From: Lunularia cruciata
Taxonomy: Eukaryota > Streptophyta > Marchantiopsida > Lunulariales > Lunulariaceae
Reading direction: 5' to 3'
Length of the DNA: 64,000 nt
Assembly: GCA_948567375.1 (NCBI GenBank)
Contig: OX419756.1
Location: 53,236,552-53,300,551, forward strand
Shown: one piece after another, positions 43,372-56,435 of the stretch
How positions within the stretch are numbered: the first letter of the stretch is position 1
How the letters are laid out: each line of letters begins with the position of its first letter
The notes under the pieces: model-generated
Databases searched by the model: none
What the model saw: the letters and a program-made list of their open reading frames with translations, nothing else
Told to the model about the DNA's origin: nothing
Made by a program: the position numbers and the translations under genes

Positions 43372-46300
43372 GTGAGGTGGGATATGAATGCGTTGTGGTT
43401 TCACAAGTATGGGGAGCTATGGAGAGCAACATTATGTGATATTCTCATTATTCTTATGCTAGTTATGGTTTCACATTCCCATGTGAGGCAGTCTAGAGCA
43501 GCTCAGGATACACCATGCTTGGTGTGTCACCGACTCATTACCCCGCAAGGGGTAAAGACTCATGTGGAAAAGATGCACAAGGACTATGATTGAACCACTT
43601 GGGATGCTCATGTGAAGTGAGAGATACCATTGAGATCGTTGACACTCGAGATTATACATGTTTTGTCCATCCCTTTGTTGACCATCTCGGGGATACCCAT
43701 CAAGTTGTAAGAGTGGCTAGCATCTCAATTAGGTTGTATTTTGGGGTTATTTGAGATTAGTTTTCCTTATCAATGCCTATTCCATAGGCTTCCTCATACA
43801 CTTCATAATGACGCTAGACATGCTTTTTGCTTACCACTTGATTGATTGGCTCGTGATCCCATGGATGAATTAGCATGGTTCTTATTCCTCTTACTCCCTT
43901 GATGGTGTCTTTGCTATACTAGAGGGGTGCGTGCGGAATAGAGAGAGGTGGTTACTACATTTTGTAGATTCTAACTGGGATTTGGGCTACCCTACAAGAG
44001 GAATCTATATGGATTGCATGTCATAGGAGATAGGTTTAGCCACAAGCTATTATAGATTCCAATTGAATACTACAACGTAGAATAGTGGGTCAAGCAAGAG
44101 AGTATAGTAAAGTAATGTGAGCCCTATATCCTTTGTCTATGTCTAGTCCCATTGATGAAACTATCTCTTCCTTATGCTTACTACATCCTATTGTAGGAGA
44201 AGGAGTACCACTAGAGGTCTTAGACTATCAATTTGTGCAGCTTTTATGTCTTGATAAACCAGTTTTTGCATAAGCACTGCGCATTGCCTCATGCCTTTCT
44301 GCAAAAGGTTTGTCAAAGATGGTATGTGAGCATCTTAAAGACTGCTTCCAGCCAAATAATCCCTCTAGTGTTTTTACCAAGCTATTTTTACTGGCTATAG
44401 TAACAAGGAGAGAGTTTCCTACATCAATTAGTCAAGTGTTAGGTGCTAGTCAACTTCTTGCGATGGAGAAGAGCACAAGAGGTAATAGACCAATTGCTAT
44501 TGGGGAGGTCTTTTGCATCTTTTTAGTCATACCATTGTGGTTAAACATTTTTCTCACTTCAAACAATACCTTAAGTCCACATAAGTTTGGAGTTGCTACA
44601 CCCAAAGGTTGCGAGGCTATATCTTTGTACATTAAAGCATTCTTAGATATCCATCCCAAGTAGCTTGTTCTACAATTGGATGTTGCAATTTTTTTTGATA
44701 ATATCTCATGTGCATCCATCTTTAGAGAGATTAGGGAGCTTGATTGATCCTTGACAAGTCTTATTCCTTTTGTATGGTCTTTCTATAGCCCTCCATCTTC
44801 TCTTTATTACTAGCATGGTTTCTCACAAGAGTGAGTCATTGTCTTGGAATCAATCATTGGTATAAAATAAGGAGATCCTTTAGGGGATCTTTATTTTCCA
44901 TGGCTCACTTTAGAACCCTCTTATCTACTACTTTGGCCATGCCAAGTTGTGTTTTTCAATCCTTGGCAGATGATACACACATTGTGGGTCCTATAGATCA
45001 GATTAGGTAGGCCTCTTGACCACTTGACTATTGAGCTTCATTTTGTAGGCTTGAGAGTCAAGGTGTAAAAGTGTAGAGCATAGTTCCCTTTAGGTATTCC
45101 TCCTCAAATCCAACTTCCAAAGGGGTGTATCACATCTATAGATAGCATATGTATTCTTGGAGTGCTAGTAGAATTCAAGGAATTTGTCATACTTTTCTCA
45201 GACATGGCCCTTGCAAAGGATATTCTTCATGTGGATGACCTCTCTCTACTAGGAGATCCAAATGTCATGTGGTATACTCTCCTCTAGTATTACCCAAAGG
45301 TTGACCTACATTATTTGGATAGTTCTTCCTTCTATGACATTCTCATCACATTTGAGAGTGTTTGATAGGAGGATTTTGAGTATAACTGGTGATATCATTG
45401 GATTAGGGATATTTGAGTGTGTGATAGGAGATTTGGCATATAGATAGACATCTCTACCAATCTTGTGCAGAGGGGTATGCCTACTTTCTATGGAGAAGAC
45501 AACACCTATAGCATTTTTTGGGTAGTTGAGCTCTCTCTACACTTTTACTTTCCTCCAATTTTGTGATTGCTAATAGGCCAATCTTGGAGACATATGTGAT
45601 CAAGATGAAAGATAGATCTTCTTCTCTCCAAGTGTTATTGTGGTAGACAAGAGATGGTATATATCTCCACAAGCATAAGAGTACCTTCCATCCTTTGCTT
45701 CCTTACTATCAGATTGGATCAGAGGTTTGTAGTCTTCCTTGATGAAGTGCCAATTTAAGCATACATTACAATATCTCTTACTTGACTCATCCATTCCTTG
45801 TGCTACTAGAGTATGTCTTTGCTCTTGCTCTAACAAGGATGCTCTTGCTCTAAGCTCGTGGACCTTACCTTGACCTTGCATTAGGGTTTGCAACTTGCAC
45901 CAACTACTTTCTCTACAACAATGATGTTCTGCCTAGGTTTGATCTACCTATTTTCATCTTCATTTCTCACTTGTAAGTCTGGTTCTACACTAGATATAGC
46001 AATGGTCTACATGACATGGTGTCCTTTTGGAGGATAGAGGATAGCTGCCCACAATACATAGCCACAATGCTATTAATGATATTGTGTTTGCTACGGCACG
46101 AGAGAGTGGGTACCTTGCTTGGAAAGAGCATTGGTATGCTTTGCAAAAAACACAAGTTAGGGTAGACTTATACTTGGTCCAAGATGATCAGGTGATAATA
46201 ACAAATATTGTAGTTACAAACCCTACATATGATCTGGTGTGGGAGAGAATGATCACTCATCCTCTTGGAAGGGCATCAAGTGGAGTGACAACAAGCAAGA

Positions 46301-46570
46301 TCTCCAAGTATAGGGGTTTGCAGTGAGGACACCTCTTTGTTCCTCTAGCCTTACCATTATATGGAACAATGGAGATGTCATTCAACACATTTGTAAAGGA
46401 TTGCATGAGGGCATATCATTCTATATGTCAAGGGGTATCACTCTCACTCTCATATCTCATTGCATATTCTAGACAACATTTATCTATTGCTCTATAGAGA
46501 GCATTGGCTAGTGCAATCCATAAGAGAGCAACCACACCAAGTGATGCTTCTTTGGATGCTCCAATTTTTT
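43372..46570 (+). pseudogene. Degenerate non-LTR (LINE-like) retroelement with C2H2 finger and reverse transcriptase
   Basis: The N-terminal piece 43,372-43,593 ends in a C2H2-like finger CLVCHRLITPQGVKTHVEKM-H. In 44,310-44,663 are GASQLLAMEKSTRGNRPIAI and HKFGVATPKGCEAI, the RT fingers motif (RPIAxG, then GVxxPxGxEA). After frame changes come LVLQLDV..FFDN (motif A), GDPLG (motif B) and LADDTHIVG with the catalytic ADD at 44,966-44,974 (motif C). A C-terminal piece at 46,084-46,326 has RVDLYLVQDDQVIITNIVV and continues to a Cys-containing LHEGISFYMSRG block near 46,420. Many stops make it dead. No poly-A tail or target duplication was found. Confidence 0.6.
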
Positions 46571-46629
46571 GAAGACCATACAACTTGCATAGTTCAGATG
46601 TATTAGGCAAATTACTCTTACTAATACTA

Positions 46630-46725
46630 TTGGGACCTAGCTCCATTTTACCCCCTTGTCTTTTCCTTGTATGGCTTGATGAGGTCTTTCTATCCTTCTT
46701 GTTTTCACATGTGGTTTCATTTTTC
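46630..46725 (+). repeat. Dispersed ~100-bp repeat, copy 5, just downstream of the LINE-like remnant
   Basis: GGGACCTAGCTCCATTTTACC, CTTGTATGGCTTGATGAGGTC, TATCCTTCTTGTTTTCACAT, GTGGTTTC. CpGs of the other copies appear as TG or CA here, as expected in methylated surroundings. Confidence 0.6.
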
Positions 46726-48329
46726 CCCTTGGGGATAATATTCTTCCAAGTTTTTAGAATCAAATTGCTACACCTTGATGTTTAGCCCAAGTGTCTAGCA
46801 AGCTGGATCTTATTGGATGCCTAACCCAAATCAATAAATATTCAAAGACTTCCCACAACAAATACATATTCAAAGACTTTGTGCAGCAATAGAACGTAGT
46901 CATTCAACTTCTATACTTGGACGTGAGTCCAAGTATAAAAGTCAATTGTAAAGAGTGGATGATAAGAAGGAAAAGAAGTATCACAAGAAATTGAATCATC
47001 CTTCTTTAAAATAAAATAAGTTATAATGTCAAAAATTTCAATTATAAGTAAATAGTAGGAATAGCTTGACTATTGGTAGAAGTGGTCACTCTTAATTTGG
47101 CTATCTTCAAACTAGTATAGAGTTTTGTTAGATGGAACCCAGGAATCCATTGCTATGACTAATATTTTTCATTATAAATACTTAGAATTTATTCCTCATA
47201 TAAAGGTAGATTTTGTTCAGTCCCATGTATGTATGTTCATCCCATGTATGTATGTTCATGCTCCAAGAGAGTTTAATCTTAGATTTAAATGTTTCAAATC
47301 AAACGTTCAATTCAGATTCAGATTCTTCAATCAAATCTTATATTCAAAATCTTTAATCCAAGAGGATTTAATTCCTATTTTCATTCAATTCAAATTTAAT
47401 CTTCTACCTTCATTTAACCCAATCACATTAAATCCATCTGATATAGCTATAAAAATGAGTAAGTATTAAAAGATTACACAAATGTGGAATGTTTTCATCC
47501 TAGCCTCAATTTCTACTTTTGCTACAAAGAAAAGAGATTTCCAATATTGATAGACAATGATTATAAATATAAAATTTATATATCCTTGAAGCTCTTTTTT
47601 TATGAACAGTGAGAATTAAATGTTATGAAGATTAAGATGTACCATGGGAATTTACAATTATTTTTGTTGCATTCAATAATTTATGTTATAATATGATTCT
47701 TTCTATTATAAAAGTAAGTCTTCTTAATAAGTACTAGCTATTATCATTTGGGAATCAAGATAATTTTATTTGTTGATTATCATGGAAATAAGATACAAAC
47801 AACATACCTTTTATCTATTCTTCCACACCTAAATAAGTTTAGATGCCTAGAAATATATGATGTATGATATGACCAAAGGTAAAGAATTTGTTCTATACAA
47901 GGATTTTAAAATTCAATCATCAAAGCAGCTATATTCTACCTTCTTCTTTTATTGGATAAATAAATTAATAAATCTCTATCACAAAGAGGTAGGTCACATC
48001 ATGACCTGGATATATATTTGATAAATTTCATAGTTTCAAGGTAGCTTTATCTAAGAAAAAACAATTGTTCCTAAAAGAATATAAGGAACAAGAATAGAGA
48101 TTACTGCTTGAAGAATTATAGCAATAAAACTAGAAATATATAAATGTATACTACATACCAAAATCTACTAGTGTATGAAGAAGTGACAAAGAGTTAACCA
48201 AAGAATTGATTATGCAAAAGACATTGAAAAATTCAGTTCCAAGGTAAATTTAGTAATATAAATCATTTTACTATAATGATTTACATTGAGTTTTAGGAGA
48301 CTTAAAGGAATTTCTCAAGTATCAATTAT
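46726..48329. other. AT-rich stretch, no gene
   Basis: An 18-bp direct duplication TCCCATGTATGTATGTTCA lies at about 47,221-47,258. The open frame 47,125-47,469 has no recognised motif. Otherwise plain AT-rich sequence. Confidence 0.4.
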
Positions 48330-51076
48330 GCGTGGATCTTGAAAAGACTTTTGGTACTAGGAAATTTTTTATCTTTTTTTTTTATTTACTTATTTTTATC
48401 TCAATACGGGTTTATTTATGTGTTTGGAGAATTAACTTTTTCATTTTTATTTCTTTGTAGAAGAGGAGTGTTTTCACGTGGGAATAACCTAAATTTTTGG
48501 GCTAACTTAACCAAAGTTAAAAGATGGAGGAGTATGAAGACTCATCATATGGGTCAAAGCAAACAATGAACAACTTGGATACAAAGATGCTTTGGCCAAA
48601 GACAAACAAAGAATGGCAGATGATACAAGGACTTGAATATGACTACAAATGTTTCAAATTCTATCAAAGGGTATTGCAAGAACTACCTAAAAGATTCACA
48701 CATGAGTGAAATGACAAGAAAATGATAAGATGGGATGATAGATTAAAACCATAGTATAAAATTGCCTTTCCCACCACAAGAATCATTTTTTGTCAATTTT
48801 AGAGCAAGGGGGAACTTGCAAACAAGATGAGCCAAGCACAATGCAAAGTCAAGAGCAAATTGTGAGAAATTTCAGTCATATTGGGTTGAGAGATTGTGAA
48901 GAAGTTGTCTAGTTCAAAGAATCAATAGAAAAATTGACAGAAATAGAAATGCAATGTAAGAATGCAATGAATGGATTAAACCTTTAAGCTCCTATTGTCA
49001 AGAAGTGGGAAATAGCTATGCACAACAATATTATGAAGAAACTCAACCACAGGTTTCTCATGTGGAACAATGATGACATGTTGGTGTAAGTCACCCAAAA
49101 AATCAAGCACAAATAGTATCAAGTGAGTGATACTCTCCAAGAAAATACACAAAATTGGAGAGAGAACCAAGAGCACAATGTCCTTGCTAGACAATATAGG
49201 TTCAGTCGGTGAGCACATCCTTATCACTTAGTATAAAGAAAGTTCTAGAGATGGTGAAGAAATTAGAGGTGGTCTTTGAAAAATAACATGATCCAAACAA
49301 TGGGAATAGGATGACAAATTACAAGACCTTGCAAGCAGAGCAATTGCAATGGCAATCATATGATTTTTTATGCACACCAAACAACTTACTTGACTATTAG
49401 TCATGCCATATTATTTAAGCACATTTTTGCAAATAACAACATTGCTTGGGCTAACACTTTCCACCATTACATTTAGAGAATATATGGTGTATTTGGCAGG
49501 AAAGTGTTTCCTTACTTGGTTTTTTTTGCTACCACTTCTATGAAAAAATGGTCAGTAGCAGTTTCTAGATATTGCTTTATTTAGACAATCAACTAGGAGG
49601 AAGAGAAGCGATAGATACAAGAATCAAGAAGACAAACATACACCTCTTGAGAACAAAGGAGTCAATTGTTCTTGAAGAACTACAAGTACTACAAAAGAAA
49701 ATAGAGAAGCAAAGAACCTTTGATTTGAAAAACTCTATTAAAACACCTTCAAGAAGTGCATCTCCTAGTTGGACTATTATTGAGCAAAACATGTTATTAT
49801 TGAAAATGATGAAGAAATTGACAATGAAGAACCTTAAGTCTTGGTAGTAACCTCTATGGAATCCAAGTCTTCATGCAAAGAAAGTTCTAAGTCTGAAGGA
49901 GCAAAGGAAGTGCCAAAGACAACCCAACCCCTAGTATCTAAGAGAGATAATGAGATAATAGACCAAGATATTCCTATTGTATTGACTCCTTATCAAAGTG
50001 AAGGAGAGGCCTAGAAATAAAATTAATGAGGCATTTCCTCAAGAGAGAGACCCAAAAAGCCCAAAGTGAAGTGTCTTTGGTGGAAGCAATTGTAAATATG
50101 AAACTGGCAGAATTCTCAAAGAAGATTGTCCTCCAATTCATGACATACTTGGAGTTAATTTTCCCATAGTAATTTGCACAATAGCCAAAGTGCAAGATGC
50201 CATGGACTTAGTAAGGAAGATGAACGTGACTTTGTACAACCACAAAGCTAATACCAAGTCATTGCAAAGAACCTTTGAATAAGATAAGTATTAATATGAG
50301 CACAGTTAAACCTCAAAATCAAGATAGCAAAGATGGTTGAAGAGATATAAAGTGGAATGATGGAAACAAAAAAGGAGAACGACCATTTGAACAAGGAGTG
50401 CAATGAATTTCTTAGGTACTATCAACGTGCACAACATGATCTTAATGAGGTCTTGATAAAAGGACTCTAAAGGTGATCAGGATGATCAAGTCATTGTTAT
50501 GCTAACTAAAAAGATAGAAGGATTCTAGAGCAATGATAAAATTGAAGGTGAAAGTAGAGGCAAAACTTCATCAAGTGCACAAGAAAAAGGATGAAGAACT
50601 ATCTTGCATAATTTCCAGACTAGAAGTGGTCAAATCACATACTTGTAAGTTGGAGAAATTGCTAGAAAAATAGTTGGAGAAAGCATAAGACATTACAAGC
50701 ATATCGCAACCTGTAACCATCTTGGTCATCAAAGAAGAAGATGTGGTAAATGCAAGATCCTCAAAGAGAACTCCAAGGAAGGATTGCTAAGTTGAAGTAC
50801 AAATTCCTTAGACATAGACTAGTTGAGTTAGATTATTGTGTGATAAGCTTTGTATATTACAAGAAGAATATGTAGAATACACTTTCTCTTAGTTCGACTT
50901 GAAGGAATTAAAGAAGATGAGGCATACGCTTCTTTGTAGAAGTCTAAAGAGTAAGTGGGAGGAAGTTGCAATAGAATTAGCCAATATGGTGCAACATACC
51001 GCAATAGAAATTAGGGAGAGTCTAAAATTAGAATTATGGATCTCTCAAGTAGATTAGAGTTAAGTGTGGGTCATTT
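48330..51076 (+). pseudogene. Degenerate charged ORF, probably gag-like internal region of an LTR element
   Basis: Plus-strand fragments at 48,524-48,709 (WPKTNKEWQMIQGLEYDYKC) and 49,572-49,847 (RTKESIVLEELQVLQKKIEK), plus Lys/Glu-rich pieces up to 51.0 kb, have the composition of a coiled-coil gag-like protein. It leads directly into a putative LTR at 51,077. No enzyme domain was recognised. Confidence 0.3.
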
Positions 51077-51409
51077 TGTTGAAAACTGGATTTTATAGGG
51101 TAATCATTTTTAACTGTTGTGTTTTTGAGGAAATTTTCCTTCAGAGCAATAACTATATAATTTGTTCAGATAGTTGATAACAATTAGCCTATATTGTAAC
51201 TACTATGTATACTTACCTATTTAAGATGTGCAGCCAAAGCACTATACATTCAATTCATGTAGAAGTGAAGAAAGTGAATGAGAGCAAGCTCCGTCTTTCT
51301 TCTTTAATTTATTTGTAAAGTGTATTACTCTTTGCAGTATGAAAGTATTAGTGAATCTTTGTAATTGGAGTTAAGGACCTTGTGTGTTTGATCCGCAGTT
51401 CCTTCAATA
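51077..51409 (+). repeat. Putative LTR (333 bp)
   Basis: It starts TGTTGAAAACTGG and ends CCTTCAATA, nearly inverted termini (one mismatch from TTCAACA). It contains ACCTATTTAAGATGTGCAGC, a promoter-like box, near 51,216. No second copy in the window and no target duplication, so this rests on termini and position only. Confidence 0.35.
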
Positions 51410-52324
51410 GACTTTTAAGTTATGTAGCATTGCTAGTAGCCAAAGAAAATGCATACAAAATTTGACTTGTGGACAAAAGCATGTGCATTTGGAGAAAGGT
51501 AGACATGCATCTTCAGCATAACACTATGACTGTTGTCAACAAAAAATTAACATATTTGGATTGAATCATTTTTGTCAAGATTTATATGATTTTTTATATG
51601 TGATTATGAGTTTTCTTTTTATCATTCTCTATAGTGCACCTTTGTGGTACCTTCTTTGGGATTACTTTATGCTCAAGAGGTTTGATAAGCAATAATAAAG
51701 GACTATATTGTAATATCCATTAATTTATATCTGTTTGAGCTATAGGAAATTTTTTTATGATATATAATATCTACAGATATAAAAATTTATGATTTTTATA
51801 ATTTACAGATATAAAAATTACAATACAAAATAATTTTTTTTCAAACATGAAATATCTTAGGTTGCTCTTGTCTACTCCTTGTTCTACTCGACAAGATCCT
51901 TGGTATGGTATTGATAGTAATATATTTTTGTTCTATTAACTTAGACTTTTAGTTCTGTATATAAATTCCCAAATATTCATACAATACATAAATACATAAA
52001 TTCCCAAATTTCAATATCTTGGAACTTATTTTTCCTAAACTAGTGATATAATTTTTGAGGATTTTTAATGATCATTATTTTTATCTAAAATGCATGGTCT
52101 TTAAATATCAAACAATATAAGCTTAAAAGCTGTTTTAAGATCATAAAATGTTTTACCAGTTTATCAAAAATTACCAAAAATAATTGAAATATGTATATCC
52201 ATACATCATCCTTGTGGAAAATCAATTACATCAATTATTCTCCTTTGTAAAAACATTCACTTACTAAAATCAAACTATGTTTAAATATCTTTCTAAGAGC
52301 TTCTTTCGAGTTTCATGCTAGTTT
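51410..52324. other. AT-rich stretch, no gene
   Basis: Repeated TATAAAAATTTATGA/TACAGATATAAAAATT phrases at about 51,770-51,830. Nothing else could be supported. Confidence 0.4.
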
Positions 52325-52494
52325 CATGCTAGGTGCAACATTGCTTCATTAGGGAGAAGTTACTAGCTAGTAATTTGATTTGTATTTCTAAGTATAGATG
52401 AGCAAGTTGCTGACATGTTTACAAAGGCTTTGGCTAAAGACATATCTGATTGTTCTCAGATTGGTTAGGTGCATTGATAGGAGCTAGAGGGGGG
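52325..52494 (+). pseudogene. C-terminal end of a Ty1/copia polyprotein
   Basis: CFIREKLLASNLICI and, one frame over, DEQVADMFTKALAKD match the end of copia RNase H (FIREKV...LxxDEQxADIFTKxLxxxxF). The purine run GGAGCTAGAGGGGGG follows immediately as polypurine tract before the LTR. Upstream copia sequence is absent or unrecognisable. Confidence 0.75.
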
Positions 52495-52665
52495 TGTTGA
52501 GACTCCAAGCTCTCTATAGGTGTGGACTAGTTTGGGGTTAGACTGAACTTGTATAGCATTGCATTCCCACTTAGTATACTTGTTATAGAGTTAGTTAGAA
52601 AGCCGTCACCTACGTGGTGTACTAGGTTCTTGGCCTACCCTCCGTTTAGGTAGCACATTGTTCTT

Positions 52666-52731
<66 letters not shown>

Positions 52732-52805
52732 GAGTGATGTTGACCTACTTATTCTCTTGGTTCATCCACACTCTCTCTCTTGTGTGAGTTTGGAGTTTCT
52801 TGACA
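52495..52805 (+). repeat. 3' LTR of a Ty1/copia element (about 311 bp)
   Basis: It begins TGTTGAGACTCC right after the polypurine tract and ends GGAGTTTCTTGACA, a near-inverted terminus. It contains a long (TA)n run. Confidence 0.65.
52669..52729. repeat. (TA)n microsatellite
   Basis: About 30 TA units inside the copia LTR. Confidence 0.95.
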
Positions 52806-55306
52806 ATATCTAATCCTTTCCATGGCTTTTAGTGGCAATTGATAAGAACTCTTGATCTTCCTCTTTTCCATTTGCAATGCAACTAAGTGAATGACACACT
52901 TCGTAGGTTTCATTTGAGTATATTTCTAAATTTTCCTTTTTATACTTTAAAGAACTCTTGTATTATTGCTATAAGCTTAAGTGTGGACATTTAGATCAAA
53001 TCAAAAGCACAAAAACAAAAATTTAGTATATAGTTTGTAGTTCTTTAATTTGTTTTATCCAGCCAAAAGAGAAGAAAAGGAAAAAATTGACCACCTACTC
53101 AATGTGAGTTTCAACTCTTTTATAGTGAAGTTGGAATCACTATTGATCAATTTATAAATCATGGAGAACTTTGATTTAATTTTTTTAATTTTAAAATATA
53201 CCCAATATTGAGGTATACTCATTCCAACCATTTTTCTTCATTAATCTTGATGAAATAGAGGAAGGATGTTCCCTTCTAATATATATTATATGTTGAAATT
53301 CCACAATATTTCTTAAGTTACGATAGAAATTTCTCCTTCTAATGGCATATTCTTTCTTCTTCCTTTCCATATGGATAGATCTAAAGAGCAATCAAATATT
53401 TCAATCTATAAGGAAAAAATATTTTATTTTTTTATTTTTTCCAATAATATTTACAAAAAAATAAGAAGGTTGAGCATTAAGCAAATAGTTATGCTACTTC
53501 TAGGCTAAGTGAGAAATTTTATTTTTATTAAATAAGACATATAGGATATATTTATATTTTAGCCATTTTAATCTTTTGATTCTATATGCTATTGTAAAGA
53601 ATAATAATAATTGTTGAGTTTTTGTCTAGATAGGAGCCATGGCCAGCTAGCTAATGGAGGATCTATACCTTTAATTTTATTTGATATGGTGATATGTTGA
53701 TAGACACTTAGTATATAATACATAACATACCATTCATTAAAGAGTTATTATAGATAAATATAGTTTTCTCAAAGACAAGATCAGCCTTGTATATAATTTT
53801 TTTTTATCTATAGCAAATTTTTTATATAAAAATTTATTGCTTTAGGAACTTGACTGGGTAAAGAAGTCAAGTTTTTACAGCCAATTATTCTCTTGAAGCT
53901 AGGCAGTTTTGTAGCAAGAATAAGATTTTTTCCTTCTTTAAGTTAGTTGGAAGATGATGAATCTTTGCATCTTCTTTGAGATCACAATGAGCTAAGAAAT
54001 TAAGTCCATCACTCCTACACAAGGAAATTCCTCCAAGTATTTGCAATTATTTAAATTAAGCAATAGCTATTTCACAACAGATTTTAATTTATATTTCTAC
54101 CCAAATTACTTTCTTGAAACCACAAGAACACTCTATCCTAACACTCTTTAATTTAAATAGTTATAAGTATTCACTATGAGACTAAGAGAAAACAAGGTCT
54201 TTACTATCTAACAACTAATTTTGTACTTACCTCTCTACACAAATACATATAAGACCTAGACTATTTGGGTAAGCTTTAGAATAACAAACTTTCCTTGTAG
54301 TAGTCATTAATTACCCATTAATCTCTTTAGGTAAAAGTGTTCATCCAATACATATTTTACCTTTCTCTTCAAGATGATCTTCAACACCATGGTTCATGCA
54401 AAGTACATTTTAAGAATTTTGGAGGTGGACATAACACTCTCTCTTGATGCAAGCATCATAATTTTTTGCAAAGTTTTACACTTCACATGGCAAACCTATC
54501 CTAGATATCAATTCCTCTTTGGAATCAAATGCAGAACTATAAGTTACCAGATAAGGAGTCATTGGAAGATATGTTTGCTTACTCTTTTTTGTTACAACAA
54601 AAACCTCATCCAAAGAAAGAGATATTGTAATTTAACTCTTCTTTTTCTTCCTAGCTACCTTCACAAAACCAAAATATGTGGTGGATATGGATAGAAATTC
54701 AACTTATTTATTTGATGTCATTGAAAAAAGAGAGGAGAAGGAGAGAAGTCTAGATTATATAACAAGGAGAAGAATGAATGGAATAAAGAGAAAATTCAAA
54801 GCTTCAATTTTAATATAGCACAAGATGATGCATCATCTTGCCACAAGCTTAATTTTCAAGGAAGCAAGTTAATCTCCATGGGTAAAAATTAGGGAATTTT
54901 TGTGCAAGTTTTTGGTATATTATATAGTTAATGGTACAATTTAGTACTATGGATAAATTAACACCCAAAAACATTCCTTAACCAATTTTAATCCATAATA
55001 AAACAAGCTAACAATGGGATACCAACCCATTCTTAAGATCAAGTGGCCATTGAATGCCATCCAATCCTAATCCATCTCCTTGTGTAGAACAAGATTTTGT
55101 GAAAAGATACCATGTCAAAGGATGCACCATCATGCAAATTTTGTATGGATGAATATAAGCATTGAATGTAAAATCCCACACATAGTGACATTGGATACCT
55201 AAGCATAGGGATCACAATTTGAAGGAGCACCACTAAAGTGAGAAACTCAAGAATTCACAAATTGAAACTAGATTAGTACTCAAGTAATATGAGTCAGAGT
55301 AGGAAG
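52806..55306. other. AT-rich stretch, no gene
   Basis: No recognised domain, repeat family or RNA gene. The open frame 54,374-54,694 (plus) shows no motif. Confidence 0.4.
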
Positions 55307-56010
55307 GAAAGAATGGTCTAGAATATTGTTAGCACTTTGTGCTTCAAGTATACATTTGATAGACATTAGAAGCTTGAAGAACTTCCAAGAGGAGAGAAAT
55401 TGGGAGAGTGAGATGCAAGTTTTGGGTAGAAGAAAGAGCTCTTGCATTCAAGTAGAAAAAGTAGAAGACAACAAGCTTGAATAGCTTCCTAATAGAGGGA
55501 AAAATTAGGAAGGAAGAGGGATCTGAACATTGTTTGAACTTTATGCTTCATGTAGACATTTGACAAACATAAGAAGCTCAAAGAAATTCCAAGAAGAGAG
55601 CAATTTGTAGAGTAGGGTGGAGGATTTGAGCAAAGGAAAGAACTCCTACATGTGAGAATTAGAAGTGGAAGACATTGAGCTTGAATGACTTCTTGATAGA
55701 GAAAAAATTGGGAAGGAAAGAGAGTTCTAAACTTGTTAGCACCTAATGTTTTGAACAAACATTTGATAGTCCATCAAAAACTCAAAGTCCTTCTAAGTGG
55801 AAATTAGGAGAGTGGGATGTAGCATTTAGTTAGAGGAAAGAATTCCCATGTTCAAGTAGTAGAAGCAAAAGGTATTGAGCTCAAATAACTTCTTGGTAGA
55901 AAGTGAAATTAGTGCAATGGAGTTCCAATATTGAGAGACACTCCTATGCTTTGGGCAAACATTATGAATTATATCAAAAGCTCAAAGAGCTTTGAGAAGA
56001 GAGAATTGGG
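55307..56010. repeat. Diverged tandem array, ~203-bp unit, 3.5 copies
   Basis: Units start near 55,307, 55,513, 55,715 and 55,914 (spacing 206, 202, 199). Each carries, in order, a GxTCTxAAxxTTGTT-like start, ATTTGA(T/C)A, AAGCT(C/T)(G/A)AAGAA, a GGGAGAGTGxGATG-like block, CAAGTAG(A)AA...AGAAG and GAGCT(T/C)(G/A)AAT(A/G)(A/G)CTTC(T/C)T. The minus-strand open frames here are by-products of the array. Confidence 0.65.
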
Positions 56011-56435
56011 AATGGAGAGAAATTATGAAGAAACAAGGTCAACAAGATGTTGCTAATTAGACCAAGTAAGAGATAGTGAGGAGTGAGGAAAGTTTCAAGT
56101 TTAGGGTAGTAGTAGTTATAGTTAATCTTGGACCTCATAGAAGGTGACATTGAAGAGAATCTCTCTAACATTACCATCTTTGGTAGTGAGGAAGGAAGAT
56201 TTGGGTATAGACTTGGTAGCCATTGGCTATAGATATTTCTATAGATAGCTGCCATGGGGATTTTGAAGCAAGGCTACGGTACTCAAGTCAATATGACCAA
56301 TAAGAATGGACTCAAGGATTAGAGGTCACCCATAAAATTAGGATATTTTAGTAGTGTTTCCATTTACCAATTGTGAGACAAAAGAGAATGTCTACCATTT
56401 AGGAGAGAGCCTCTAGATGGAGTTACTTGGAGAGG
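56011..56435. other. No recognisable gene
   Basis: Short spacer between the tandem array and the LTR of copy 3. Confidence 0.35.

Noticed and set aside
45600-45893. 97-codon minus-strand ORF (45,893-45,600)
   Set aside because: It overlaps the plus-strand LINE-like remnant in the opposite direction and shows no conserved motif.
55307-56010. CRISPR-like array
   Set aside because: The repeats are about 200 bp, adjacent and diverged, in plant nuclear DNA; this is a tandem repeat, not repeat-spacer.
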